Of a DNA stretch of 59,697 nucleotides, positions 1 through 8,731 are shown one piece after another. The stretch spans positions 1-59,697 of the forward strand of contig JAPPGZ010000096.1 in NCBI GenBank assembly GCA_028874905.1, read 5' to 3'. The stretch's first letter is position 1. The number at the start of each line of letters is the position of its first letter. Source of the stretch: Gemmatimonadota bacterium (lineage in GTDB: Bacteria; Gemmatimonadota; Gemmatimonadetes; Longimicrobiales; Gaopeijiaceae). A program made the translations under genes and the position numbers. Under the pieces are notes generated by a model. It did not search any database. It was not told the origin of the DNA and saw only the letters and a program-made list of their open reading frames with translations.

Positions 1-55
1 ACCTGGGACCCTCGGCTTAGAAGGCCGATGCTCTATCCAGCTGAGCTACGGGCGC
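1..55 (-). tRNA. tRNA-Arg (anticodon TCT), 3' end cut off by the window edge
   Basis: Read on the minus strand, the piece begins with acceptor strand GCGCCCG, then a D arm (GCTCAGCTGGATAGAGC) and an anticodon stem-loop TCGGC-CTTCTAA-GCCGA. This gives anticodon TCT, so arginine. The variable loop begins, but the T arm and 3' acceptor strand lie outside the window. Identity is firm; completeness cannot be judged. Confidence 0.9.
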
Positions 56-181
56 AGAAGGGAAGCGGCGCGGCCACTTCCGTCGGAAGCTAACGTCCGC
101 CCTCCGGGCACTCCAGTGCCGCGGGGTGCTGGTGGCCGGGGGCGAAGGACGTCAGATTGGGAGAGGAGATTGGGGAATGCG

Positions 182-379
182 ATGAAAAAACCCAGGTCCC
201 AGTGGGAGGACACGGCATTCTTTACCGGCACGCTCCTGCTCACCGCCGGAGGGGGGCTGGTCATCCAGGCCGGGCTGGAATTGCCGCAGGTGTATGCCAG
301 ACTGGTGTGGGGCGGCGTGGGGCTCGTGTGGGGCGCGGTGTTGATCCGGGTCTGGATCTTCCGCGAAGGACGAAAATGA
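182..379 (+). CDS. Small two-helix membrane protein, unknown function
   Basis: This 65-residue protein starts MKKPRSQWEDTAFF. It has two hydrophobic stretches, about residues 14-31 and 40-58, and a basic C-terminus (IFREGRK), so it should be a small inner-membrane protein with two helices. The ATG at 182 was preferred over the in-frame start at 116 because a GGAGAGGAG-like ribosome-binding site lies just upstream of 182 and the extra N-terminus is low-complexity Arg/Gly. It stands alone between the tRNA and the 3' end of ku. I recognise no family, so function is unknown. It could be a chance ORF, but the membrane pattern and ribosome-binding site argue for a gene. Confidence 0.55.
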   Translation: MKKPRSQWEDTAFFTGTLLLTAGGGLVIQAGLELPQVYARLVWGGVGLVWGAVLIRVWIFREGRK

Positions 380-383
380 GCGC

Positions 384-410
384 TGGCCATCGGCGTTGCG
401 CCATCGGCCA
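384..410. terminator. Possible bidirectional hairpin terminator between the small ORF and ku
   Basis: TGGCC/GGCCA (5 bp) encloses a symmetric ATC/ATC internal loop and a GGCG-TTG-CGCC hairpin. It lies between the convergent stops at 379 and 432. No clear T tract follows on either side, so the terminator role is inferred from position only. Confidence 0.35.
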
Positions 411-431
411 CCAGCCACTCTCGAAGGACCG

Positions 432-1247
432 CTAGCCGCCCCCCACAGCCACCTTGGCCTCGTCCTTCGCTTCTCCCGCCGATCCCAGGCTGGCCTTCAG
501 GGCTTCCATCAGGTCGATGATCTTGGTCTCAGGCTCGTCCTGCGGTACGAGGGTGATCTGCTCGCCCTCGATCTTGCGATCGATCAGCGCCTGCACCCGT
601 TCCTTGACCTCGTCCCGGTAGCGGCCGGGATCGAACGCCTCGCTCGCGGCCTGTTCGATGAACTGCTTGGCCAGAGCCAGCTCCGCGTCGCTCACTTCGC
701 CTTCCTCCAGGGGCACCTCTTCGAAGGACCGCACCTCGTCGGGGTAGTAGAGCTGCTCCAGGATCAGTCCGTCGTCCACGGGACGGATCATGACCAGACG
801 CTGCTTCCCGCGCGCCGAATAGCGGGCGATCGCCACCCTTTCCATCTCCCTGAGCGCGACCGACAGCAGGCGGTAGGCGCGCGCGCCGCCCCGAGCAGGA
901 CCCAGATAGTAGGCTCGCTCCAGGTAGACCCTGTCGATGTCGCGCGCGGGGACGAATTCCGTGATCTCGATCATCTCGGTTGACTGCGCCTCGATTGCCT
1001 TGAGTTCGTCCGGCTCGAAGGTGACATATTGGTTCTTGGCGAACTCGAATCCCTTGACCAGCTTGTCGCGCTCCACCGGTTCCCCGCTCTGCGCGTCCAC
1101 ATACTGGTACTTGACGCGCGCGCCAGTGTCGCGATTGATCCAGTTGAAACGCACCTTGGCGGAGGACTGGCCGGTCGAATACAACTTGACCGGCAGCGAG
1201 ACGAGACCGAACGAAACGGTCGAGGCGGAGATCGGGCGGGCGCTCAT
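432..1247 (-). CDS. ku: Ku, DNA double-strand-break end-binding protein (bacterial NHEJ)
   Basis: This 271-residue protein begins MSARPISASTVSFGLVSLPV, the hallmark N-terminus of bacterial Ku. Its length fits the family (about 260-300). Homodimeric Ku threads onto broken DNA ends and recruits LigD. The C-terminal tail is short with several Lys and Asp residues. The ATG at 1247 was chosen because family homology starts there; an in-frame upstream extension to 1283 would run into the ligD start. It is divergent from ligD with only 38 bp between start codons, the usual pairing of the two-component bacterial NHEJ system. No strong ribosome-binding site is visible, so translation may be from a very short leader. 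Confidence 0.95.
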   Translation of the reverse strand: MSARPISASTVSFGLVSLPVKLYSTGQSSAKVRFNWINRDTGARVKYQYVDAQSGEPVERDKLVKGFEFAKNQYVTFEPDELKAIEAQSTEMIEITEFVPARDIDRVYLERAYYLGPARGGARAYRLLSVALREMERVAIARYSARGKQRLVMIRPVDDGLILEQLYYPDEVRSFEEVPLEEGEVSDAELALAKQFIEQAASEAFDPGRYRDEVKERVQALIDRKIEGEQITLVPQDEPETKIIDLMEALKASLGSAGEAKDEAKVAVGGG

Positions 1248-1265
1248 GCCGATAACGTACAAACA

Positions 1266-1271
1266 TATGAT
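1266..1271 (+). promoter_or_regulatory. Candidate -10 (TATGAT) of ligD inside the 38-bp ku/ligD intergenic region
   Basis: The short divergent spacer contains CATATGAT. TATGAT on the plus strand would start transcription about 8 nt before the ligD ATG. The overlapping palindrome CATATG gives a TATGTT-like -10 on the minus strand at a similar distance from the ku ATG. Any -35 elements would lie inside the opposite coding sequence. This is inferred by eye. Confidence 0.35.
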
Positions 1272-1285
1272 CCCCAGGTCCAACG

Positions 1286-3826
1286 ATGCCTGACGACCGC
1301 GGCAAGCCGGGCCCGGAGCGACTCGAGGATTACCGGGCCAGGCGTTCTGCGTCGGGGACGAGCGAGCCGTTCGGCGGTGCGTCGGAGGGCGGAAGCAACC
1401 GTTTCGTCGTGCAGAAACACCGGGCGTCGTCGCTGCATTGGGATCTCCGCCTGGAAATGGACGGCGTCCTCGTGTCCTGGGCGGTACCCCGCGGACCGTC
1501 GCCCAACCAGTCCGACAAGCGGCTGGCCGTCCACGTCGAGGACCACCCGCTGGAATACGCCGACTTCGAGGGGGTGATACCGGAGGGAAACTACGGCGCC
1601 GGACCGTCGATCGTGTGGGACAGGGGGGTGTGGACGCCGGTCGAGGACCCGCACGAGGGGATGCGGAAGGGCAAACTGCTCTTCGACCTGAAGGGCTACA
1701 AGCTGCGCGGCCGCTGGACCCTGGTGAAGACGAAGGGTGGAGGGGACAATCACTGGCTGCTGATCAAGGAGCGCGACGCGTACGAGGACCCGGACGGGAG
1801 TACCGACGGCTACGCGGACGACTCCATCCTCTCGGGGCTCACGGTAGACGAACTCGGAGCCGGCGGAGACTTCGGCGCGCGCATTCGCGAGCGTTGCATG
1901 GCCGCCGGAGCCACGCCAGGGAACGTCCCGGGCGACTCCGTGCGCGTCATGAACGCGGAGCCGCGTGAAGAGCCCTTCTCGCGCCCGGGATGGGTCTTCG
2001 AGATCAAGTACGACGGATACAGGCTGCTGGGCGACAGCAGCGATGGCGACGCCAAGCTGATCTCACGGAACGGCAACGATCTCACCCGCGTCTTCCCGGA
2101 GGTCGCGCAGGTGCTGGCGAAGCTGCCGTATGCGGCCACCCTGATCGACGGCGAGGTGGTGGTTAACGGGCCCGAAGGGATCCCCAGCTTTCAGTTGATC
2201 CAGAAGCGCGGCCGCCTGCAGCGCGCCAGCGACATCGCGGTGGCTTGCGTCACACTGCCCGCGACGTACTACGCGTTCGACCTGCTGGCGTTCGAGGGGT
2301 ACGACCTGCGGGGGCTGCCACTGCTCCAGCGGAAGGAGATCCTGCGCGAAGTCCTGCCGTCCACCGGCCCGCTGCGCTATTCCGACCACATCCCCGAGCA
2401 GGGCGAGGCGATGTATCGCCACGTGGTGGGCCTCGGGCTGGAGGGGGTGGTGGCGAAGCGGGCCGACTCGATCTACGTCGGCGGACGCAGCCGCTCGTGG
2501 CTCAAGGTGCGGGCCACGCATACGGCCGACTTCGTCATTCATGGCTTTACCGAGCCCGACGAGGGGAGGACCGGCTTCGGGGCCCTGCATCTGGCGTGCC
2601 GGGACGGGGACGGCTTTACCTACGCCGGCCGTGTGGGAACGGGGTTCTCCGCCGGACTGCTCCTGGAACTCGGCAAGGCGTTGAGGCGGCTGCCCCAGGC
2701 ACCGCCGCCGAGCGGCGCCGGGGCGGCTGGCATGGGGGACCACCGTTGGGTCGCTCCAGAACTGGTCGCGGAGGTGCGGTACAAGGAAGTCACCGACGCG
2801 GGCGTGCTGCGGCACCCCTCCTTCCTCCGCCTGCGCGACGACAAGCGGCCCGAGGAGTGCATCGCGAGCGATGTCGGCCGCCGGCTCGAGGACCCGGTGC
2901 CGCCGCCGGAGGTGCCGCCGAGCCGGATCGTGCACTTCACAAACCTGGACAAGCCCTTCTGGCCGGAAGACGGGTACGTCAAGGGCGACCTGATCGAGTA
3001 CTACCGTGCCGTGTCACCCTGGATCCTGCCCTATCTGGCCGACCGTCCGGTGGTGCTCACGCGCTTTCCGGACGGAATCCACGGCAAGTCCTTCTTCCAG
3101 AAGAACGCTCCGGACTTCGCGCCGTCCTGGATCCGCCGCATCCGCCTGTACAGCGAGGGCTCCGAACGCGACCTGGACTACTTCGTCGCGGAAGACCTGG
3201 AATCGCTTCTTTACGTCGCCAACAGCGCGAGCATCCCGCTCCACATCTGGCTGAGCCGGGTCTCCGACATTTCGCGGCCCGACTTCTGCGTGCTGGATCT
3301 CGATCCAAAGGATGCGCCCTTCACGGATGTGGTGAAAATCGCCCTCCTCCTGCGGGACCTCTGCGGCGAGATCGACCTGCCGGCCTTCGTCAAGACCAGT
3401 GGATCGACCGGGCTACACGTGCTGATTCCGCTCGGGCGGCAGGTGACGTATGAGCAGTCGCGGACCATCGGGCAGCTGCTGGCGCTGATGGCGGTGCGCG
3501 AACTGGAGGGGATCGCGACCGTGGCCCGGCTGCCATCGCAGCGCGAAGGCAAGGTTTACGTGGACTACGTCCAGAACGGCCATGGGCGCCTGATCGTGGC
3601 TCCATACTGCGTGCGGCCGAATCCCGGCGCGCCGGTCTCGGCGCCGCTCGACTGGAGCGAGGTACACGGGGGTCTGGCCATCGCCGATCACACGATTGCA
3701 ACGGTGCCCGGGCGCATGGCCGCCCGTGACGACCCGATGCGGGACGTCCTGCGCCTCAGGCCCGATCTGGGGCACAGCCTGGAACGACTGCAGACGATGT
3801 TCGCAGGCCGGCGAAGCGCACCCTGA
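1286..3826 (+). CDS. ligD: LigD, multifunctional NHEJ DNA ligase (3'-phosphoesterase, ligase, polymerase)
   Basis: This 846-residue protein has three domains in the order phosphoesterase, ligase, polymerase, as in Pseudomonas LigD; the mycobacterial order is different. The N-terminal phosphoesterase has the KHRASSLHWDLRLE block near residues 44-57 and the EGNYGAG block near 100-106. The ATP-dependent ligase carries the adenylation motif EIKYDGYR with Lys near 241. The polymerase/primase domain starts near residue 546 (HFTNLDKPFWPEDG) and contains the metal-binding DLDP motif and the KTSGSTGLH block. It processes and seals broken ends bound by Ku. It is divergent from ku, and its stop is 2 bp from the convergent M3 peptidase gene. 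All three active sites look intact. Confidence 0.96.
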   Translation: MPDDRGKPGPERLEDYRARRSASGTSEPFGGASEGGSNRFVVQKHRASSLHWDLRLEMDGVLVSWAVPRGPSPNQSDKRLAVHVEDHPLEYADFEGVIPEGNYGAGPSIVWDRGVWTPVEDPHEGMRKGKLLFDLKGYKLRGRWTLVKTKGGGDNHWLLIKERDAYEDPDGSTDGYADDSILSGLTVDELGAGGDFGARIRERCMAAGATPGNVPGDSVRVMNAEPREEPFSRPGWVFEIKYDGYRLLGDSSDGDAKLISRNGNDLTRVFPEVAQVLAKLPYAATLIDGEVVVNGPEGIPSFQLIQKRGRLQRASDIAVACVTLPATYYAFDLLAFEGYDLRGLPLLQRKEILREVLPSTGPLRYSDHIPEQGEAMYRHVVGLGLEGVVAKRADSIYVGGRSRSWLKVRATHTADFVIHGFTEPDEGRTGFGALHLACRDGDGFTYAGRVGTGFSAGLLLELGKALRRLPQAPPPSGAGAAGMGDHRWVAPELVAEVRYKEVTDAGVLRHPSFLRLRDDKRPEECIASDVGRRLEDPVPPPEVPPSRIVHFTNLDKPFWPEDGYVKGDLIEYYRAVSPWILPYLADRPVVLTRFPDGIHGKSFFQKNAPDFAPSWIRRIRLYSEGSERDLDYFVAEDLESLLYVANSASIPLHIWLSRVSDISRPDFCVLDLDPKDAPFTDVVKIALLLRDLCGEIDLPAFVKTSGSTGLHVLIPLGRQVTYEQSRTIGQLLALMAVRELEGIATVARLPSQREGKVYVDYVQNGHGRLIVAPYCVRPNPGAPVSAPLDWSEVHGGLAIADHTIATVPGRMAARDDPMRDVLRLRPDLGHSLERLQTMFAGRRSAP

Positions 3827-3828
3827 CG

Positions 3829-5853
3829 TTACGTGAGGGTCCCCAGGTTCCTGCGAATCAGCGCGCCGGGGTCCGGGTCACGCCCCATGAAGCCGCGGAA
3901 CAGATCATCGGGATCCCGGCGGTCACCCTGCGCGAGGACGCACTCGAGGAACGCGCGTCCGGTACGTTCGTTCAGCACCCCTTCCCCTTCGAACCTGGAG
4001 AACGCGTCCGCTTCGAGGGTCTCCGACCAGATGTAGGAATAGTACGCCGAGGCGTAGCCGCCTCCGAAGAGGTGCGAGAACGAGGGCAGGATATGGCGCT
4101 TCACGAAGCGCTCCGAGGGGACGAACGGGCGGAGCTTCCGGGCCGCAAAGTCCATGACCGGCGCCTCGCCGGAGTAGCTGCGGTGCAGTTCCAGGTCGAG
4201 GTTGGCGAAGGACAACTGCCGCATCTGGAGCCAGCCGCCCATGAATCGCCGAGCCGCGAGGAGGCGCTCCAGGACCTGGTCGGGCAGAGCCTCGCCGGTT
4301 TCGAAATGGCGCGCGAACAGGTCGAGCGCCTCGCCTTGCCAGCACCAGTTTTCCATGATCTGCGAGGGGACCTCGACCCAGTCCCACGCAACGTTGATTC
4401 CCCCGCGCGCGGCGATCTCCACCCGCGATGCGGTGTGGTGGAGGAGATGGCCGAACTCGTGGAAGAGGATCTGCACCTCCCGGTGCGTCAGCAGCGCCGG
4501 CCTCGCGCGGGTGGGCGGCGTGAAGTTCCCGCCGATGAACGCGAGATGGGGCTGGAGGGCGCCGTCGGGGCGCGGACCTCCCGAGACGAGGTCGTCCATC
4601 CACGCCCCCTGCCGCTTGGTATCGCGCGGAAACCAGTCGGTGTAGAACGAGCCGACGTGGACGCCAGCGCTGTCACGCACCTCGAAGAAGGCGACATCGG
4701 GGTGCCACACCGCCGTGTCGTCGACCTTCGTGATCGTGAACCCGAAGAGACGCTCAGCGATCTCGAAGAGTCCAGCCTGGACTTCGTCGAGGGGAAACCA
4801 GGGACGGAGCTTCTCGTCGTCGATGTCGAAGCGCTCGCGGCGGAGCCTCTCCATGAGCCAGGAGACGTCCCAAGGCTCCAGTGCAGCCAAGCCGCACTTG
4901 CGGGCGTACGCTTTCAGCTCTGCCGTGTCGCGCTGGTGAAATGGGCGGGTGCTGTCGATGAGCTCTTCCAGGAAGGCGCGGACGCGCGCGCCCGATCCGG
5001 CCATGAGCGTCTCCAGGCGGTAGTCGGGGAAATCACCGTAGCCGAGAAGATCGGCGAGACGACGGCGCAGTTTGAGTATGCGGGCTACGAGGGGCCGATT
5101 GTCCCGGTCACCAGCCGTGCCACGGTCCATGAAGGCCGTATGGATTTCGCGGCGCAGCGCCCGGTCGTCGGCATGCTGAAGCACGGCCTGCACCGCCGGC
5201 ATGTCCAGGGTAAGGAGCCAGCCGTCCTCGCCACGTTCGCCGGCCAACTGCGCGGCGCGCTCCAGCGCGTTGTCAGGCAGCCCGGCCAACAGCTCCTTCT
5301 GCGTGACGACCTTGCCGTATGCCGCGGTCTCCTCGAGCAGGTTCTCCTCGAAGCGGCGGCCCAGCTCGGAGAGTTCGAGGCGCAGTTCCTCGAGCGACCG
5401 CTTGTCGCGCGAGGTCAGCGCCGCGCCGGCGCGCCTGAAGTCCGTGAGCGTCTTGTCCAGGTGGCGGCGTCGCAGTCCCCGAAGGGATCCGCCCGCGGGC
5501 GACGCAGCGAAATCGCGCAGGCGTCGGAAGAGCCCATTGTGATGGTGCAGGCGGCTCGAGAAGCGCGTGATGTCGGGCAACGAAGCGGCGTAGGCCTCCC
5601 GAAGCGCGGGCGTGGCGTCGACGTTGTGAAGGTGCGAGACCGGCGCCCAGGTGCGGGCCACGTCCTCTGACAGGGCATCGAACTCTCCCATGACATCGTC
5701 CCAGCTTCCGCCGCTGCCGCTGCCCAGCGCTTCGATGCGCTCGCCCGCCCGGGCGAGGACCTCGTCGACTGCCGGGGCAACGTCCCCGGGTTCGATGCGG
5801 TCGAACGGGATCGGGAATGCCCGGTCGAGGAGCGGGTTGCCGGACGTGCTCAC
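3829..5853 (-). CDS. M3-family zinc oligopeptidase (oligopeptidase A / dipeptidyl carboxypeptidase type)
   Basis: This 674-residue protein matches the M3A peptidases in length. The zinc site HEFGH lies near residue 465 in the context VQILFHEFGHLLHH, and the third zinc-ligand region follows downstream. There is no signal peptide (N-terminus MSTSGNPLLDRAFPIPFDRI), so it is probably cytoplasmic and degrades short peptides left by other proteases. Whether it is oligopeptidase A or a Dcp-type enzyme cannot be settled from sequence alone. It is convergent with ligD. The alpha/beta-hydrolase gene lies upstream on the same strand after a gap of about 70 bp, so co-transcription is possible. Confidence 0.92.
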   Translation of the reverse strand: MSTSGNPLLDRAFPIPFDRIEPGDVAPAVDEVLARAGERIEALGSGSGGSWDDVMGEFDALSEDVARTWAPVSHLHNVDATPALREAYAASLPDITRFSSRLHHHNGLFRRLRDFAASPAGGSLRGLRRRHLDKTLTDFRRAGAALTSRDKRSLEELRLELSELGRRFEENLLEETAAYGKVVTQKELLAGLPDNALERAAQLAGERGEDGWLLTLDMPAVQAVLQHADDRALRREIHTAFMDRGTAGDRDNRPLVARILKLRRRLADLLGYGDFPDYRLETLMAGSGARVRAFLEELIDSTRPFHQRDTAELKAYARKCGLAALEPWDVSWLMERLRRERFDIDDEKLRPWFPLDEVQAGLFEIAERLFGFTITKVDDTAVWHPDVAFFEVRDSAGVHVGSFYTDWFPRDTKRQGAWMDDLVSGGPRPDGALQPHLAFIGGNFTPPTRARPALLTHREVQILFHEFGHLLHHTASRVEIAARGGINVAWDWVEVPSQIMENWCWQGEALDLFARHFETGEALPDQVLERLLAARRFMGGWLQMRQLSFANLDLELHRSYSGEAPVMDFAARKLRPFVPSERFVKRHILPSFSHLFGGGYASAYYSYIWSETLEADAFSRFEGEGVLNERTGRAFLECVLAQGDRRDPDDLFRGFMGRDPDPGALIRRNLGTLT

Positions 5854-5923
5854 AGCGTGCTCACGGTGTGCTTGGCGCGCACCCGCAATGAAGGCACATT
5901 GGCGGCGCTGTGTTCGAGGTATT

Positions 5924-6721
5924 TCACCGCGTCGCCGTGCCCGCTGCGGCGGCCCGTCCCGCCCAGTGCGCGGTCACGGCGGCAACCTCGGCGAGGACGT
6001 CGTCGAGCGTCCTGCCCGAGCGCTTGAGCATCCGGAGCGAGTGGTCGCCGCCGTCGACGACGTGAAGCGTGGCGCGGGGGCCGACTTGCTTCAGTAGGGG
6101 GCGAAGCAGGTCCAGGTCGGCCAGGCGGTCGCGCGTGCCCTGGTGGAAGAGCATGGGACAGGGCACGTGCGCGAGGTGTTCGCCCCGTTCGGTGCCACGC
6201 CGGCCCGGCGCATGGAGCGGAAAGCCGAAGAAGACTAGGCCCGCGACCGGCGCGGTGGCGTCCCCCGAATCGCCGGCCGTGGCGGAAACGCCGGCGGCGG
6301 CCGGGACGTCAGGCGTGGGCCCGCGAGCCGGCCAGCCGGCGACGAACATGGACGTCATCCTGCCACCCATGGACTTGCCCCCAGCGAAGAGCGGCAAACC
6401 GCCAGCGCGTTCGCGTCCGGCGACCAGGGCCGATGCCACAACCGCCAGGAGGCGGCGCAGGGGGTCCGGGCGCCTTCGTCCGGCCTCCGCGTACGCGAAG
6501 TTGTAGCGCAACGTGGAGATCCCTGCGGCCGACAGCGCCAGGGCCAGGGCCTCCATGAACGGGTGGGTCATGGGCGCGCCGGCCCCGTGGCCAAGCACCA
6601 GGAGACCCGCCGGAGCAGGCGCCTCCACCATGACTCCCGAGACGGGCGGATGCCCCTCGCCCTCGATGGTGAGACGGTGCCCGGTCCCGTGAGCGCCACC
6701 CTCCCCCACCCCTCTGTTCAC
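5924..6721 (-). CDS. Alpha/beta hydrolase, KANL3/Tex30-like (dienelactone-hydrolase-type fold)
   Basis: This is a 265-residue protein with a GTG start that overlaps the stop of the upstream gamma-glutamyltransferase-family gene (GTGA). The in-frame region further upstream only shadows that gene. Features are an oxyanion motif GHGAGAPMTHPFM, a nucleophile elbow GGKSMGGRM (Ser in GKSMG), and a late DGGDHSL motif supplying the likely catalytic His. No signal peptide is seen, so it is probably cytoplasmic. The substrate is unknown; the KANL3/Tex30 family is poorly characterised in bacteria. Translational coupling to the upstream transferase gene suggests a shared pathway, perhaps hydrolysis or transfer of peptide-like or ester substrates, but this is inference. 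Confidence 0.85.
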   Translation of the reverse strand: MNRGVGEGGAHGTGHRLTIEGEGHPPVSGVMVEAPAPAGLLVLGHGAGAPMTHPFMEALALALSAAGISTLRYNFAYAEAGRRRPDPLRRLLAVVASALVAGRERAGGLPLFAGGKSMGGRMTSMFVAGWPARGPTPDVPAAAGVSATAGDSGDATAPVAGLVFFGFPLHAPGRRGTERGEHLAHVPCPMLFHQGTRDRLADLDLLRPLLKQVGPRATLHVVDGGDHSLRMLKRSGRTLDDVLAEVAAVTAHWAGRAAAAGTATR

Positions 6722-8568
6722 CACGCTATTCCGTAGTCCTCGCCGTGGTTGCTCGAACCGCCCCACATCGTTCCGGTGGCGGCGTCGAAGAAGATCGCGT
6801 TGATCGGCCCGGAGGTGCGCGCGGAGAAGGTCAGATCGTAGCCCATGTCGCGCAGGTCGGCGCGGACCCACGCGGACACGCCTTCGTTGAGTAGGATCCG
6901 CCCCGGCTGCGATTCGTGCGCGCCGAAGGAGCTCCGCATCTGGTAGCTGTTGAAGTTGGCCGCTTCGGCGGCCTCCTGAACGTTCATGCCGAACTCGACG
7001 ACATTGAGGAAGAACTGCAGCAGATTCTGGTCCTGTCCGTCGCCCCCCTGCACCGCGAACGACAGGAAGGGCTGGCCGTCCTTGAGCGCCAAAGAGGGAG
7101 TAAGGGTCGCACGCGGGCGCTTGCCCGGCTCGACGACGTTGTAGGGACCGGCGCGCTCGTCGAGGACGAAGCTCTGCATGCGCTGGCTCATGCCGATACC
7201 GGTGCGGCCCGCGATGACCGCGGGGATCCAGCCGCCGGATGGCGTGACCGACACGACCCAGCCGTCGGCGTCCGCGGCCTGGATGGAGGTAGTGCCCGCA
7301 TAGAAGGCTTCGGCGAGGTCCATGCCGGTATCGTCGGGGGTGGCGACCGGCACGGTGTTCCAGGAGTCGATCAGATGCAGGAAGGGGTTGGTGCCGTCCT
7401 GGAACGGGTAGGGGTCGCCGGGCAGGACGTCGGGGTCGTTCTCCTCCCAGTCGATCTCGGCGGCGCGAGCGGCGGCGTACTCCTTGGAGAGCAGCCCTTG
7501 AATAGGCTCTTCCGGCGGGTAGTAGGGGTCGCCGTAGTAGAAGTCACGGTCGGCGAAGGCCAGGTTCATGGCCTGGTAGAGGGCGTGGATGTAGCGGGTG
7601 GAGTTGTAGCCCATGTCGGCCACGTCGAGCCCTTCCAGGATGTTCAGGGCCTGGAGGAGGACGGGGCCCTGCACCCAGGTGGTCAGCTTGTACACGTCGA
7701 TGCCCTTGTAGGACGTGCTGACGGGCTCTTCCAGATAGACCTGCCAGTCGGCCAGGTCGGCGAGTGTGTGAAGGCCCCCCTGCTCCCGAGAGCCGCGCAC
7801 GAACTCCTCGGCGATGTCGCCCCGGTAGAAGCGATCGTAGGCGGCCATGATGGCGTCCTTGCGCGACGCGCCCGCAGCCAGCGCCTCGGCCTCGGCTTCG
7901 ACCAGCTGTTCCAGCGTGCGCGCGAGGTCTTCCTGGACGAAAATCTCGCCAGCGGCAGGGGCGGCGCGGTCCTCGCCGTAATGCGGCAGGAATACGCTCC
8001 TGGAATAGGGCCACTCCGCCAGGCGTTCCTTCTGGCCCTCGATGGAGTTGGCCGCCTGGGCCTCGATCGGATAGCCGCGCGCCATGTCGATGGACGGCCC
8101 GAGGACATCGGCGAGGCTGAGGCGCCCGTACTCCGCCACCATCACCATGAGCCCGCCGGGGGTTCCGGGGGTGACCGCAGCCAGGGGGCCGTAGGCTGGA
8201 GGGATCTCCATGCCCTGTTCGCGGAAGTACTCGGGCGTGGCCCCGGTGGGCGCGGCCCCCAGCGCGTTGATCCCGATGACCCTGCCGGTGCCGGGATTGT
8301 AGATGAGCGCCTGGGTCTCGCCGCCCCAGCCGAGCACGTCCCACATCGTGGCGGTTGCGCCCAGCATGGCCGCGGCGGCGTCCACGGCGTTGCCGCCCTT
8401 GAGGAACATCATGGCGCCGGCGGTGGCTCCCAGGGGCTTCCCGGTGATCGCCATCCAGTCCTTTCCGTGAAGAACGGGCTTCTGCGTCCGCTGGGCTTCC
8501 GCGCCCGTGGCGGCCAGGAGGCCCGTGGCAGCGACGAGAACGCGTCTGGAACACATGCGAAGGGACAT
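6718..8568 (-). CDS. Gamma-glutamyltransferase-family Ntn hydrolase, divergent active site
   Basis: This is a 616-residue exported protein. The start at 8568 has a strong AGGAG site and gives a signal peptide ending near GAEAQ. The GGT fold is clear from KPLGATAGAMMFLKGGNAVD and the long C-terminal half. The presumed autoprocessing threonine is near residue 426 (AFYAGTTSIQAADADG). Canonical enzymes read TTHxSVxD; here Thr-Thr is kept but His and Ser are replaced, and the later LNNxM block is also missing. It may therefore use a substrate other than glutathione, or belong to the acylase-like branch of the family. It is coupled to the alpha/beta hydrolase downstream and divergent from glnS. Confidence 0.85.
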   Translation of the reverse strand: MSLRMCSRRVLVAATGLLAATGAEAQRTQKPVLHGKDWMAITGKPLGATAGAMMFLKGGNAVDAAAAMLGATATMWDVLGWGGETQALIYNPGTGRVIGINALGAAPTGATPEYFREQGMEIPPAYGPLAAVTPGTPGGLMVMVAEYGRLSLADVLGPSIDMARGYPIEAQAANSIEGQKERLAEWPYSRSVFLPHYGEDRAAPAAGEIFVQEDLARTLEQLVEAEAEALAAGASRKDAIMAAYDRFYRGDIAEEFVRGSREQGGLHTLADLADWQVYLEEPVSTSYKGIDVYKLTTWVQGPVLLQALNILEGLDVADMGYNSTRYIHALYQAMNLAFADRDFYYGDPYYPPEEPIQGLLSKEYAAARAAEIDWEENDPDVLPGDPYPFQDGTNPFLHLIDSWNTVPVATPDDTGMDLAEAFYAGTTSIQAADADGWVVSVTPSGGWIPAVIAGRTGIGMSQRMQSFVLDERAGPYNVVEPGKRPRATLTPSLALKDGQPFLSFAVQGGDGQDQNLLQFFLNVVEFGMNVQEAAEAANFNSYQMRSSFGAHESQPGRILLNEGVSAWVRADLRDMGYDLTFSARTSGPINAIFFDAATGTMWGGSSNHGEDYGIAW

Positions 8569-8731
8569 CGTCCAACTCCTGCGTAGGGGTCTCGGGCGGA
8601 ATGCAAGGCTACCAGCGCGAACCTGCGTGCGCCAGTAACGGTTGACGGAGAACGGCCGGGAGCAGAGGCTTGAAACGGACGATGCGCCGGGACGGGCCCG
8701 CGCTGAGCGTCCAGTGTGGGAGAGGGGCCGC

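Noticed and set aside
4072..5670. Long plus-strand frame opposite the M3 peptidase (532 codons), and a similar one at 6916-8586
   Set aside because: Both are antisense to enzymes with intact active-site motifs.
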